A DNA stretch of 36,000 nucleotides from contig DATJYV010000199.1 in NCBI GenBank assembly GCA_035499415.1, forward strand, positions 1 to 36,000, read 5' to 3'. Of this stretch, positions 7,947 through 15,904 are shown piece after piece. A program made the translations under genes and the position numbers. Numbering within the stretch: position 1 is the first letter of the stretch; each line of letters opens with the position of its first letter. Origin of the DNA: DATJYV01 sp035499415. Its GTDB lineage: Bacteria; Bacteroidota; Ignavibacteria; UBA10030. The notes under the pieces are model-generated. The model was not told the origin of the DNA. It did not search any database and saw only the letters and a program-made list of their open reading frames with translations.

Positions 7947-8435
7947 TCAGGTCGCGTCGCGGACAAAGTCTTTGAAGATGTGGTCGTACTCGGCCCGCCG
8001 CAAGTGCAGAAGATAACGGCGGAGGGCCGATTGCTCCGCAACCCGCAGGCTTTTCTCGCGGGCGATCATGAGGTCGACCGAACGTTCATCTCCGTCAGGC
8101 CTTCCCTTCTTGTAATCGAGGAGAGCGTCGAGGAAAACGTCGTGTTCCCGAACCCCTCCCAGATGGCGGACGAGGTCCCGAATAACTTTTATCTGGCGGT
8201 CAACCTTCTTCTTCGGGAGCGCGTCCCGAAAAATTCTGAGGAGAGCCTGCAACCTGCGTGCGGAGACTCTCATGTCGTGAAGCGGGTTAACGTCCTTCCC
8301 CTCGATCGTATCATCCAGATACGACCACATCTCGTCAAAACGCAGCCGAAGGATCTTCGGGAGAGATGTTTTGAGAAATTGGTCGGGGTTCAGACCTTCA
8401 ATCTTCCACGCTCTTGCCATGGCCGCCGGGAACAT
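7947..8435 (-). CDS. CHAD domain protein (first of two)
   Basis: This 162-residue protein has the clearest CHAD signature in the window: 'PLHDMRVSARRLQALLRIF' followed by 'VIRDLVRHLGGVREHDVFLD', the conserved H-x2-R-x3-RR pattern and the R/D pair. The remainder is helical and rich in Arg and Lys, suited to binding polyphosphate. The start may be the ATG at 8435 or the one at 8420 ('MARAWKIEG'); neither has a clear ribosome-binding site. It heads the minus-strand operon CHAD, CHAD, sixA, two kinase-like genes and ppx. A two-hexamer Pho-like box lies about 50 nt upstream. Confidence 0.86.
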   Translation of the reverse strand: MFPAAMARAWKIEGLNPDQFLKTSLPKILRLRFDEMWSYLDDTIEGKDVNPLHDMRVSARRLQALLRIFRDALPKKKVDRQIKVIRDLVRHLGGVREHDVFLDALLDYKKGRPDGDERSVDLMIAREKSLRVAEQSALRRYLLHLRRAEYDHIFKDFVRDAT

Positions 8436-8485
8436 CTATGGTAAAGAATAAGAAGTGTTGAATCAATCCGCATGCCGGCATCGCC

Positions 8486-8504
8486 CGTTAACATACTGTT
8501 AATT
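8486..8504 (-). promoter_or_regulatory. Possible short Pho-like box upstream of the CHAD operon
   Basis: Read on the minus strand, TTAACA (8502-8497), five bases, then TTAACG (8491-8486) give two hexamers with 11-bp start-to-start spacing, about 50 nt before the first CHAD start. The site is near-palindromic, so it also reads as TTAACA-N5-TTAATT on the plus strand (8488-8504). Only two hexamers are present and no convincing -10 element lies at the spacing seen in the other boxes, so this is weaker than the sites at 8641, 14213 and 14653. Confidence 0.35.
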
Positions 8505-8640
8505 CTCGACCTGCCTTCTCGGGTTTCGCGGGAGGAATCGAGAATCGGGCCGGGTGCGGCTGGACCGCGGGTGTTGCAACGGAACTGCGGGATATCCGCG
8601 AGCGGGAGACCGGTTTTTGTTTTCACGCGTGGAACAATTG

Positions 8641-8696
8641 TTGACAAACCATTAAAGGTACATTGACACTCAGATAACGGGCAATTCATAGTTTTG
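8641..8696 (+). promoter_or_regulatory. Pho-box promoter of the glycosyltransferase operon
   Basis: Four hexamers at exact 11-bp spacing, TTGACA (8641), TTAAAG (8652), TTGACA (8663) and ATAACG (8674), are followed after 9 nt by TAGTTTTG (8689-8696). That element matches the TAnnTTTG -10 region used by Bacteroidota-type primary sigma factors. Eleven-bp direct repeats are the known binding geometry of PhoB/PhoP-class regulators. Transcription would begin near 8702, giving a leader of about 20 nt before the glycosyltransferase ATG. Confidence 0.7.
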
Positions 8697-8720
8697 TGGC
8701 GGACACGGAGAAGAATGCAC

Positions 8721-9866
8721 ATGAGAATCGCCTACTTCAATGCAAACCTGCGGAAGGGACAGGATGGAGTGACGAGAGTGATGTACAAGATGTTCGAAGG
8801 AGCAGTCGCCCGGAACGTCGAGGCGATCGCATTTGCCTCAACACTGCCCGACGCGGACGATGCCATCATCCCGACATACAAGGTTCCCTCCGTCGTCCTT
8901 CCGATCCAGAAGTCTTACCGTCTCGCTCTTCCGTCGTACCACCTATTCGCCCGACGGCTCAACGCATTCCGGCCGGATATCGTGCACATCAACAGCCCTT
9001 GCACACTCGGCCTCGGCGCCCTCCGCTACGCCACGCATTACGACCTCCCCGTCGTTGCAACGTATCATACTCACTTTCCCACCTACCCCCGCTACTACCG
9101 GATGGAGGGGCTGGAGGAAGTGGTGTGGAAGGTCAGCAGGCGTCTCTATAATAATATGGACCGCACTTTCGTTCCGTCCGTTCCGATCCTCGAAGAGCTG
9201 AAAGAACACGACATCGAGCGGCTGGAGTATCTCCCGAACGGGGTGGACCTGTCGCTCTTTCATCCCACCCGACGGTCGGGGCCGTGGCGGTCGAGGTTCG
9301 GCGCCGGACAGAAACCGGTTGTCCTCTTCGTCAGCCGGCTTGTCTGGGAAAAAGACCTTGCCGTGCTTGCCGATGTCTATTCTCTCCTGCGGTCGCGCGG
9401 GTGCAATTTTGAGATGGTTGTCGTCGGCGACGGACATGCGCGGAACGAACTGGAGATGATGATGCCGGGGGCGCATTTCCTCGGTTCGCAGACCGGGACG
9501 ACGCTTGCGGAATCCTACGCGTCAAGCGACATCTTTGTGTTCCCGTCGACGACTGAAACATTCGGACTGGTCACGCTCGAGGCGATGGCTTCGGGACTTG
9601 TCCCGGTTGCCGCGAATGTCGGCGGGGCGGCGGAAATCGTCCAGGATGGCGTCTCGGGAATTCATGTCCCCCCGCTTGACCGCATCGCGATGGCAAACGA
9701 AATCGAACGGCTTTTGAACAATGCGCATCTCCGGGAATCGATGCGGGCGGCCGCCTTCCGCCGCGCGAACCAGTATGGATGGGAAACGATCCTGGAACAA
9801 CTCTTTGCCAGCTACGCAGACGTCATTGATTCATCAAACCGCGGTCGCCGATCCCGCGCTGCCTGA
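8721..9866 (+). CDS. GT4-family glycosyltransferase
   Basis: This 381-residue GT-B glycosyltransferase has an N-terminal acceptor domain ('MRIAYFNANLRKGQDGVTR', 'DIVHINSPCTLGLGALRYA', 'VVATYHTHFPTYPRYY') and a C-terminal donor domain ('VVLFVSRLVWEKDL', 'MVVVGDGHARNELE', and the E-x7-E motif in 'TETFGLVTLEAMASG'). It resembles retaining enzymes such as mannosyl- or sulfoquinovosyl-transferases of the MgtA/SqdX kind that glycosylate lipid acceptors in the cytoplasmic membrane; the sugar cannot be read from sequence. I chose the ATG at 8721 because GGAGAAG lies seven bases upstream, although in-frame starts exist at 8694 and 8715. The Pho-box promoter and the following phosphatases suggest use under phosphate starvation. 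Confidence 0.85.
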   Translation: MRIAYFNANLRKGQDGVTRVMYKMFEGAVARNVEAIAFASTLPDADDAIIPTYKVPSVVLPIQKSYRLALPSYHLFARRLNAFRPDIVHINSPCTLGLGALRYATHYDLPVVATYHTHFPTYPRYYRMEGLEEVVWKVSRRLYNNMDRTFVPSVPILEELKEHDIERLEYLPNGVDLSLFHPTRRSGPWRSRFGAGQKPVVLFVSRLVWEKDLAVLADVYSLLRSRGCNFEMVVVGDGHARNELEMMMPGAHFLGSQTGTTLAESYASSDIFVFPSTTETFGLVTLEAMASGLVPVAANVGGAAEIVQDGVSGIHVPPLDRIAMANEIERLLNNAHLRESMRAAAFRRANQYGWETILEQLFASYADVIDSSNRGRRSRAA

Positions 9867-10884
9867 GCGCATCGCCTCGGGGTCGGCCGACTTCGATGCG
9901 GGAATTCTCCGTCCGCCTGCATCGCCCCAACGATTTACCATCGCTCATATTTCCGACCCGCATCTCAGCCGTCTTTACTATCGCGAGCACATCTCGTCGC
10001 TGAAGCTTCTCCTCCGTCACATTCTCGATGCCGGATGCGACCATCTGGTCATCTCGGGGGACATCGTCAGCACGGCGGACCCGGACGACCTGTATCTGGC
10101 CCGGGAGATTTTTTCAAAGCTGGGATTTCTCCGAAGCGACCGGCTCACCGTCGTCCCCGGGAATCACGACATCTTCGGCGGTCCTCATCGCGCCGTCGAC
10201 ATCCTGAGTTTCCCCCGGCACATTCGCACCGTCGATTATCACAGTCATCTCCGCCTCTTTCATGAAGCGTTTGCCGAGACGTTCGGCGGGGTCGCGCGGC
10301 TCGATGACGACAATCTCTATCCGTTCGTCAAGACGCTGGGACCGTTCTCGCTGCTCGGGCTCAATTCCATCCCCCCCTGGTCGCCGTGGAAAAACCCTCT
10401 TGGAACAAACGGATCCCTCGCGGATTCGCAAGTCAGCTCTCTCCTCCGCTACGCTCAGACTTCGACCCCGCAAAACCGGATTCCGATCGCCATCCTTCAC
10501 CATCACTTTAATAACCTCAACGACGAATCAACCGACAGTTCCTTGTGGAGACGCGTCGAATCGAATACGATGAGGATGAGGGGAAGAAAACGGCTCTTGA
10601 AACTGTTGAGGTCTCTTGGCGTTCGCTACGTGCTCCACGGACATATCCACCGGAACGAAATCTACGAGCGAGACGGCATTTTTCTCGCGAACGGCGCCGG
10701 CGCAGTATGCGACGACCCGGTCCGTTTTCTCAAGTATAATCTCATCCGTTTTGAGAACGGGATGACGAGCCTTACGACCCAGCATCTTCCGATTCCGTAC
10801 CAGGTCTCTTCGCTCCTTCGGTCCTTCCACAAATTCCGCAGCGTCAAAAACCAGCATGCTCTCGCGCTCCAGGCTGCAGCGTGA
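9829..10884 (+). CDS. Calcineurin-like metallophosphoesterase
   Basis: All five metal-site motifs are present in order: 'ISDPHLSRLYY', 'LVISGDIVS', 'VVPGNHDIFGG', 'AILHHHFNN' and 'LHGHIHRNE'. They coordinate a two-metal centre that cleaves phosphomono- or diesters. The protein looks cytoplasmic, with no signal peptide. The start is unclear: the conserved domain begins about 35 residues after the TTG at 9829, and earlier in-frame starts are a TTG at 9805 and an ATG at 9775, all overlapping the glycosyltransferase gene (38 to 92 nt). I give 9829 as the smallest overlap. A GT4 transferase beside a phosphoesterase under Pho control recalls the PlcP/Agt lipid-remodelling pair, but assignment to PlcP is inference. 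Confidence 0.78.
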   Translation: MHQTAVADPALPERIASGSADFDAGILRPPASPQRFTIAHISDPHLSRLYYREHISSLKLLLRHILDAGCDHLVISGDIVSTADPDDLYLAREIFSKLGFLRSDRLTVVPGNHDIFGGPHRAVDILSFPRHIRTVDYHSHLRLFHEAFAETFGGVARLDDDNLYPFVKTLGPFSLLGLNSIPPWSPWKNPLGTNGSLADSQVSSLLRYAQTSTPQNRIPIAILHHHFNNLNDESTDSSLWRRVESNTMRMRGRKRLLKLLRSLGVRYVLHGHIHRNEIYERDGIFLANGAGAVCDDPVRFLKYNLIRFENGMTSLTTQHLPIPYQVSSLLRSFHKFRSVKNQHALALQAAA

Positions 10885-10999
10885 CCCAAATCGAATAACG
10901 TCGCTTCGGCTCAGGGCCGGAGACCGGAAAAGCGCGGACCGCACGATCCGAACGGCATGTGCGGATGACGCACGGTTCCTTCTGGGCCATATCCATCGA

Positions 11000-11761
11000 A
11001 TGGAAGGGCTGACCCGCCAGGGAGAAATTCGGGTTCGGGAAAAGGTGGCGGTGTTCGACCTCGACAACACGCTGCTCGACGGAGATTTGGGAGAAGCGGT
11101 CTTTGCGCAGCTGTGGAAAGACGGCCATCCTCCTTCGTTAACGTGGACGGATTACCAGGAATGCCTTCGCGAAGATGTGTTGACAGGATATTGCAAAGTT
11201 GTCACGGCGATGGATGGTCTCCCGCTCCGTACGCTTGTCACAGCAACCCATCATGTGCTCTCTCCCGCTTCTTCGGACATTGAGATCGAAGGAGACTGGG
11301 TTCCCGTCCCGCATCCGAACTCCAGACTCCTGCCGCTGCTCCGGCTTCTCAGGCATCTGGATTACCGGATTATTTTGATCACTTCGACCAACGAAATTTC
11401 TGCCCGGATCGCTGTCTCGCACTGGTTTGGTGCGTTTGCCCCTGTCGTGTTCGGTTTACGTCCACACGTCGAGGACGATATTGTGCAGGGGACTCTCATC
11501 GAACCGCTCCCGCTGGGCGAGGGCAAGGTGGATGTCTACCGCCGGTTTGTCGGCAACGTCCGGCCTTTACTGACTGCGGGGAACAGCATCCACGACCTGC
11601 CCTTCATGCGTCTCACGCATGATGCGGGCTGTTCGATCTGGGTCGGGAATGATGAAGAGGAAGCTGAAATTGCCCGCCGGAACCTGGGAACGAATCGCAG
11701 ATTGTTTCGGATAAACGCTGCGGACCGGTCAGAGTTCGAAGAACACGGTGCCGATTCCTGA
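11000..11761 (+). CDS. HAD-superfamily phosphatase (PSP-like, subclass I)
   Basis: Four HAD motifs are visible: motif I 'VAVFDLDNTLLDGD', motif II 'IILITSTNE', motif III Lys in 'PLGEGKVDVYRR' and motif IV 'TAGNSIHDLPFM'. The ~90-residue insert between motifs I and II is a helical cap as in phosphoserine-phosphatase-like enzymes, so a small phosphorylated metabolite or lipid head group is the likely substrate. The ATG at 11000 places motif I near residue 17; the frame is open back to an ATG at 10856 that overlaps the phosphoesterase gene, and the added 48 Arg-rich residues do not resemble the family. Its 3' end overlaps the convergent glycosidase gene by 33 nt. Confidence 0.8.
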   Translation: MEGLTRQGEIRVREKVAVFDLDNTLLDGDLGEAVFAQLWKDGHPPSLTWTDYQECLREDVLTGYCKVVTAMDGLPLRTLVTATHHVLSPASSDIEIEGDWVPVPHPNSRLLPLLRLLRHLDYRIILITSTNEISARIAVSHWFGAFAPVVFGLRPHVEDDIVQGTLIEPLPLGEGKVDVYRRFVGNVRPLLTAGNSIHDLPFMRLTHDAGCSIWVGNDEEEAEIARRNLGTNRRLFRINAADRSEFEEHGADS

Positions 11762-14131
11762 TGAACACCGGAGAACCGTTCCGCCGTCAACCGCCCGCAC
11801 CTCTTCGACCTGGTTGGGCGATACGGATACGATTCTCTTCGCTTCAAACGGCAGATGAAAACTGACGGTGCGCGGGCGGTGTCCTTCGAAGAAACTCGCC
11901 TCGAACTCCAGCGTCGCGCGCTCGGCTGATTCGAATCGGAGCGATGCGGAAATCGTTCCGAACTCCGTCGGCAGGTTTTTGAAGCTGCAATCCTTGCCCC
12001 GGCTGACGAGCTGCGGGATCGCGAACTCGAACAGCCGGAGTTCATCGTCCACCTCACGCACCACGCAGTCGCGCAGGAAGAGAATCACTTCGGCCGCCGC
12101 CCATCCGTGATGTCCATCCCCCATCGCCCCGCCCCCGGTTTTCGGATGAATCGCCTCCGGAAGCGAGTAGGGCGGCTTCATGTTCGACAGGATCGTGCCG
12201 GCGATACGCCAGGCATCTTCCCCTTCCCCGAGATAGAGGAACGAATGCGCGACTTGCAGTGTGAGGTAGGGGTTGTATCCGGAGTGAATGACTGGGTGGA
12301 AAAAGCCGCGGGTTTCGACGAAGCGTTCGGCAATCTTGCGAAGAGTTCTTTCGGCAGGTGCGAAAGACCTCCCAAAAAGTTCGAGCGGATATACGGCACA
12401 GACCGACCCGATGGCAGTCTCGTCGAATCCCCGTGTTGGAGTCGCCGGGATTAATTCCTCGCCTTCCCTCGTCTTGATCGATTCGAGTACCTCCTTCAGC
12501 ACGCGCTCAAATTCGTGCACTTCTCGCGAATAGGGGGTAATCGAGTCCTCCATGCCGAGGGCGGCGAGCGCCGCGCACAGCGCCTTGACCCCCGCCAGAG
12601 ACCAGAATGAATCCCAGAAATACTGGTCCACGGTTCCAAGATGTTCCGCGCTGAGACTTGCGGGCATGATCCCGTGGGTGACCGCCTTCCCGTTGTGACT
12701 GTTCCGCCGCATCCGCATGATCCACCGGGCGCCTTTCTCGAGAATGTCGAGATGTTTCCGGAGCCAGCTCTCGGACCGTGTGAGCAGGAAATGATGGTAG
12801 ATGGACCAGAGGACGATTCCGTTGGAATCCCATTCGCCGGCCGGGCCGCGAAAAAAACCCTCGGGCGTCATTCGCCGCGGAAAGGCGTCCAGGACTTGCC
12901 GGACCCGATTCGGATGCCCTGCGATGTCGAGTGCGCGGAGCATCGGTCCCGCGTCACGATACCAGAAATGATGGTAGAGAAACGGGCCGGGAGAGATGAA
13001 TTCCCCCTCCTGAAGCTCCAGGAGCGCGAGGAGTGATGCATCGAAGATTTTTTGGCAGTGCTCGTCGGAAAAAAGAAATCGTGCACCGCGCGAAACTTCT
13101 TCCTTCCAGCGCTCTTCATGGCGGGACTTTCTCTTTGCGTATGACACGCGCCAGCTCGTCTTGGTTTTCTTGCGGCGCAACTCCGCTTCGGCGCCCAGCG
13201 CAACGCTCCAATGGACGCGCTGCGCCGCGGCGGGGGGGAGCTCAAACCGGTAGAGCGCGAAACCCGATGCGAGTCCCTGGGGACACCGCGCGGAGGATTC
13301 CAGCGCCGGCGCTTTTCCGTTCCGCCTCGCTCCGCATGCCGCCGCGAAGAGTGCGGACCCATCTCCCGCACTCCCGGTAGAGGAATAAAACCCGTCGGGG
13401 TCCGCGGCAAAAACAACACCGACAGTCCTGTTGACGGATACCATGCGGGGGGAGACATGCTCGATTCTCTGGACCGGGGCGATGCCCTCGGGGTTGAACG
13501 GTCGCACCGCAATCCCAACGCAGGCGGTCAGAGTCCGGTCGAGACGATTCGTCACCGTCGCGCACCCGAACAGAATATCAAGCAGTTGGTTTGTCGAGTC
13601 GACAAAATGTTCCAGCTCGACGGCGAGCCCGTCGAAATCGAAGCTCGTCGTCAATCTCGGGATTCCCGAGGCGATATCCTGTCGTGCGTCGCGGGCGTTC
13701 GAAGGGAAGAACGTTTTTCCGTCGACCGCAATCCAGGTGTCCACGGACCACTCGCGCGGCAGCGGCGTTGCCAGACCGCGCGGGTCGATGATCGCTTCGT
13801 GTTTGCCGGTCGGAGAGCCGAGCGCGGTCCAGTTTCGCTGGGTGACGTTCAGGAGCAGGGGATTTTGCGACCGTGGAACAAAGCCCGGACCTTCGTGGTC
13901 AAGCTGCTGGCGGACCCAATACGGAAAGACCCAATCGCGCCTCATCTGCAGGACGGCATAGTTGTGCAGTCCCCGGGCAACCATCGGAGCGCTGAGCTGA
14001 AAAAGTTCTTCGGGAAATCCGGTTCCGTCGACTTCGCTCAATGCTCCGGCCAGCTCAATGTGCTGCAGCGTCGATTCCGGGAGTCGGAGACTCTTGAGCG
14101 CGCGTCCGAGGACGTAGGATTGGATTTTCAT
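11729..14131 (-). CDS. Six-hairpin glycosidase-like protein
   Basis: This ~800-residue protein looks cytoplasmic, with no signal peptide. The first ~330 residues look like a beta-rich domain. A helical domain follows with features of (alpha/alpha)6 glycoside hydrolases such as glucoamylase, trehalase or glycogen debranching enzymes: 'LYHHFWYRDAGPMLRALDIA', 'GEWDSNGIVLWSIYHH', 'IPATPTRGFDETAIGS', 'GYNPYLTLQVAHSFLYLG' and 'MGDGHHGWAAAEVI'. Acidic residues in 'WYRD', 'GEWDSNG' and 'GWAAAE' are plausible catalytic candidates. The substrate cannot be read. The ATG at 14131 is preferred over a TTG at 14149. It runs against the HAD gene and shares an upstream region with the Pho box at 14213, so it might respond to phosphate too. 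Confidence 0.7.
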   Translation of the reverse strand: MKIQSYVLGRALKSLRLPESTLQHIELAGALSEVDGTGFPEELFQLSAPMVARGLHNYAVLQMRRDWVFPYWVRQQLDHEGPGFVPRSQNPLLLNVTQRNWTALGSPTGKHEAIIDPRGLATPLPREWSVDTWIAVDGKTFFPSNARDARQDIASGIPRLTTSFDFDGLAVELEHFVDSTNQLLDILFGCATVTNRLDRTLTACVGIAVRPFNPEGIAPVQRIEHVSPRMVSVNRTVGVVFAADPDGFYSSTGSAGDGSALFAAACGARRNGKAPALESSARCPQGLASGFALYRFELPPAAAQRVHWSVALGAEAELRRKKTKTSWRVSYAKRKSRHEERWKEEVSRGARFLFSDEHCQKIFDASLLALLELQEGEFISPGPFLYHHFWYRDAGPMLRALDIAGHPNRVRQVLDAFPRRMTPEGFFRGPAGEWDSNGIVLWSIYHHFLLTRSESWLRKHLDILEKGARWIMRMRRNSHNGKAVTHGIMPASLSAEHLGTVDQYFWDSFWSLAGVKALCAALAALGMEDSITPYSREVHEFERVLKEVLESIKTREGEELIPATPTRGFDETAIGSVCAVYPLELFGRSFAPAERTLRKIAERFVETRGFFHPVIHSGYNPYLTLQVAHSFLYLGEGEDAWRIAGTILSNMKPPYSLPEAIHPKTGGGAMGDGHHGWAAAEVILFLRDCVVREVDDELRLFEFAIPQLVSRGKDCSFKNLPTEFGTISASLRFESAERATLEFEASFFEGHRPRTVSFHLPFEAKRIVSVSPNQVEEVRAVDGGTVLRCSSGIGTVFFEL

Positions 14132-14212
14132 CGTCGAAAGGCGATTCAAATATACCGCACAGCAGATGAGGGAACAAGGGGTTGCCGCATGCAGAAGCAG
14201 AATTCTGCACGA

Positions 14213-14268
14213 TTAACGATTTCATAACAACGACCTAACACGATCCTTACCCTGCAGGAGTACCTTGG
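14213..14268 (+). promoter_or_regulatory. Pho-box promoter of the small membrane protein gene
   Basis: Hexamers TTAACG (14213), ATAACA (14224), CTAACA (14235) and CTTACC (14246) are spaced exactly 11 bp apart. After 9 nt comes TACCTTGG (14261-14268), a TAnnTTnG -10 element. The arrangement is identical to that before the glycosyltransferase and the porin-pst operon. It points at the gene starting at 14291 and lies 82 bp upstream of the divergent glycosidase start, so it could affect both. Confidence 0.7.
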
Positions 14269-14290
14269 TGCAACAATCAGGAGGGGCCCG

Positions 14291-14476
14291 ATGACCGGCA
14301 TGAAACTGGAACGAGGAGATCAGAGGATCCCGCTGTTTCGGGAGTTGCTCGCGTTTGTGGTTCCCGGGTCGATGTTTACAGAGGATCGTCGGCCCATCGG
14401 CAAGCGGGAGTTTTATTGGTCGTGCATGATGATCTTCAGTGCGTTCATCATCCTCGCGGCCGTCGCCCGGCTTTGA
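14291..14476 (+). CDS. Small single-helix membrane protein, Pho-regulated
   Basis: This 61-residue protein has a charged N-terminal half ('MTGMKLERGDQRIPLFREL') and a hydrophobic C-terminal helix, 'SCMMIFSAFIILAAVARL', that would span the membrane. A strong ribosome-binding site (AGGAGG at 14279-14284, seven bases before the ATG) makes it convincing despite its size. It has its own Pho-box promoter and an intrinsic terminator at 14569, so it is a complete transcription unit placed directly before the porin-pst operon. I do not recognise a family. A role in tuning phosphate transport or sensing, like other one-helix regulators, is inference. Confidence 0.72.
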   Translation: MTGMKLERGDQRIPLFRELLAFVVPGSMFTEDRRPIGKREFYWSCMMIFSAFIILAAVARL

Positions 14477-14568
14477 CTCCTGACTTCCGGTCACAGACCT
14501 TCACCGCTTAAGGTTCTCAACAGACCAGAAAGAATCCCCGCGACGACCTCCCTGTGGTGGGGACAAAC

Positions 14569-14608
14569 GGCACGAGCCCGCCCAGCATCGGGCTTGTGCC
14601 TTTTTTAT
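14569..14608 (+). terminator. Intrinsic terminator after the small membrane protein gene
   Basis: Arms GGCACGAGCCCG (14569-14580) and CGGGCTTGTGCC (14589-14600) pair over 12 bp with one wobble, around an 8-base loop. Six T residues and then ATT follow at once. This is the clearest Rho-independent terminator in the window and it insulates the small gene from the pst operon. Confidence 0.9.
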
Positions 14609-14652
14609 TCATCGTCATCCGGCGTGTATCGGGACCGGATGATTCGGGCTTC

Positions 14653-14708
14653 TTAACAATTCCTTAATATGGCTCTAACATCAACCTAAGACGTGTTACT
14701 TACATTGG
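14653..14708 (+). promoter_or_regulatory. Pho-box promoter of the porin-pst-phoU operon
   Basis: Hexamers TTAACA (14653), TTAATA (14664), CTAACA (14675) and CTAAGA (14686) sit at exact 11-bp spacing. TACATTGG (14701-14708) follows after 9 nt as the -10 element. Transcription would start near 14714, giving a leader of about 70 nt before the porin ATG. PhoB-class regulators bind such direct repeats as tandem dimers. Confidence 0.8.
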
Positions 14709-14782
14709 GTTCTCCATGTCGGGTTTTTTTTGGCGGCCTGGACCCATCCAACCTACAACCACATCATCACGAAAGGTCTTCT

Positions 14783-15880
14783 ATGCGAATCCTCCTCACC
14801 ACTGCTGCTTTCTTGATGGTCTTTGCGGCAACCGCAGGAGCACAGGGAAAGTTCAGCGGATATATGTTTGGAGACTACTATTATAACTTCGCACGCGATG
14901 CCGCGACACCGTCCGCCAACAACGCTTCCACCGGTGCTGCTCCGGGCGGGACGGCGTACCAAGCATTTCAATTTCGTCGGATCTACCTCGCCTACGACAA
15001 CGATATTTCCGAGAAGTTCATGTCCCGATTTCGTCTCGAAGCCGATCAGGGAACGGATACACTCTTGGCCAGCAAGCATATCACTACATACGTCAAGGAT
15101 GCATTCCTGCAATGGAAGGGGATCTTCGGAAGCAGCAATCTCATTTTTGGTATACAGCCGACACCGACCTTCGACGCCTCAGAGGCCGCTTGGGGGTACA
15201 GGTCGATTGAAAAAACAATCATGGACCTTCGCGGTATTGTTTCGTCCCGGGATCTAGGCGTCTCTCTCAAGGGAAAGCTCACGGAAAACGGAATGTTTAA
15301 TTACTGGGTCATGATCGGAAACGGCGCCGGGACGAGTACGATCGAAAGTGACAAGTATAAGCGTTACTACGCTCAAGTATCTGTAAAACCGACGTCAAGT
15401 TTCTGGGCAATGATAAACTTCGACTACCAGGATCGCGCACAGATCACGGACCCGAATCCCCCACACTCGAAGGTTGACGATGCCACCAGTACGCTCTCCG
15501 GTTTCGTGAATTACACGGAAGGGAAGCTCAACGCCGGAGCCGAAGGATTCCTGCAGTCGACGGGAAACGGATACAACGATGGCACGGCCCTCGCCACCAA
15601 GACCGGAATCGGTCTTTCACTCTGGGGATCGTACGCACTCGAGGCCGACAAAGCAGTCGTCCTGCGTTACGACTATTTCGACCCGAACGATGACTCGAAG
15701 ACGGCCGCATACGGAGATATCCGCAATTATGTTATTGTGGGATTTTCATGGAAGCCGGACAAGAACGTCTCCGTCATACCGAACATTCTCTACGAGACGT
15801 ATGAGAAACCAACGACCGCCACGAAAGATATCAATGCATCGGTTACGGGACGCATCACACTGTATTATGTATTCATCTAA
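14783..15880 (+). CDS. Outer-membrane porin, phosphate-porin-like
   Basis: This 365-residue protein starts with a signal peptide, 'MRILLTTAAFLMVFAATAGA', with cleavage likely after 'TAGA' or 'GAQG'. Alternating beta-strand segments end in aromatic residues ('YMFGDYYYNF', 'FQFRRIYLAYDNDI', 'VLRYDYFDPND', 'YVIVGFSWKP') and the final strand 'GRITLYYVFI' is typical of an outer-membrane barrel. It resembles short OprO/OprP-type porins. It is first in the operon, 24 nt before pstS, so it probably admits phosphate to the periplasm. The ATG at 14783 precedes the signal peptide; an upstream in-frame start at 14693 would lie at the promoter and is rejected. Confidence 0.83.
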   Translation: MRILLTTAAFLMVFAATAGAQGKFSGYMFGDYYYNFARDAATPSANNASTGAAPGGTAYQAFQFRRIYLAYDNDISEKFMSRFRLEADQGTDTLLASKHITTYVKDAFLQWKGIFGSSNLIFGIQPTPTFDASEAAWGYRSIEKTIMDLRGIVSSRDLGVSLKGKLTENGMFNYWVMIGNGAGTSTIESDKYKRYYAQVSVKPTSSFWAMINFDYQDRAQITDPNPPHSKVDDATSTLSGFVNYTEGKLNAGAEGFLQSTGNGYNDGTALATKTGIGLSLWGSYALEADKAVVLRYDYFDPNDDSKTAAYGDIRNYVIVGFSWKPDKNVSVIPNILYETYEKPTTATKDINASVTGRITLYYVFI

Positions 15881-15904
15881 AATCCTCATCGCATAGGAGG
15901 TATC

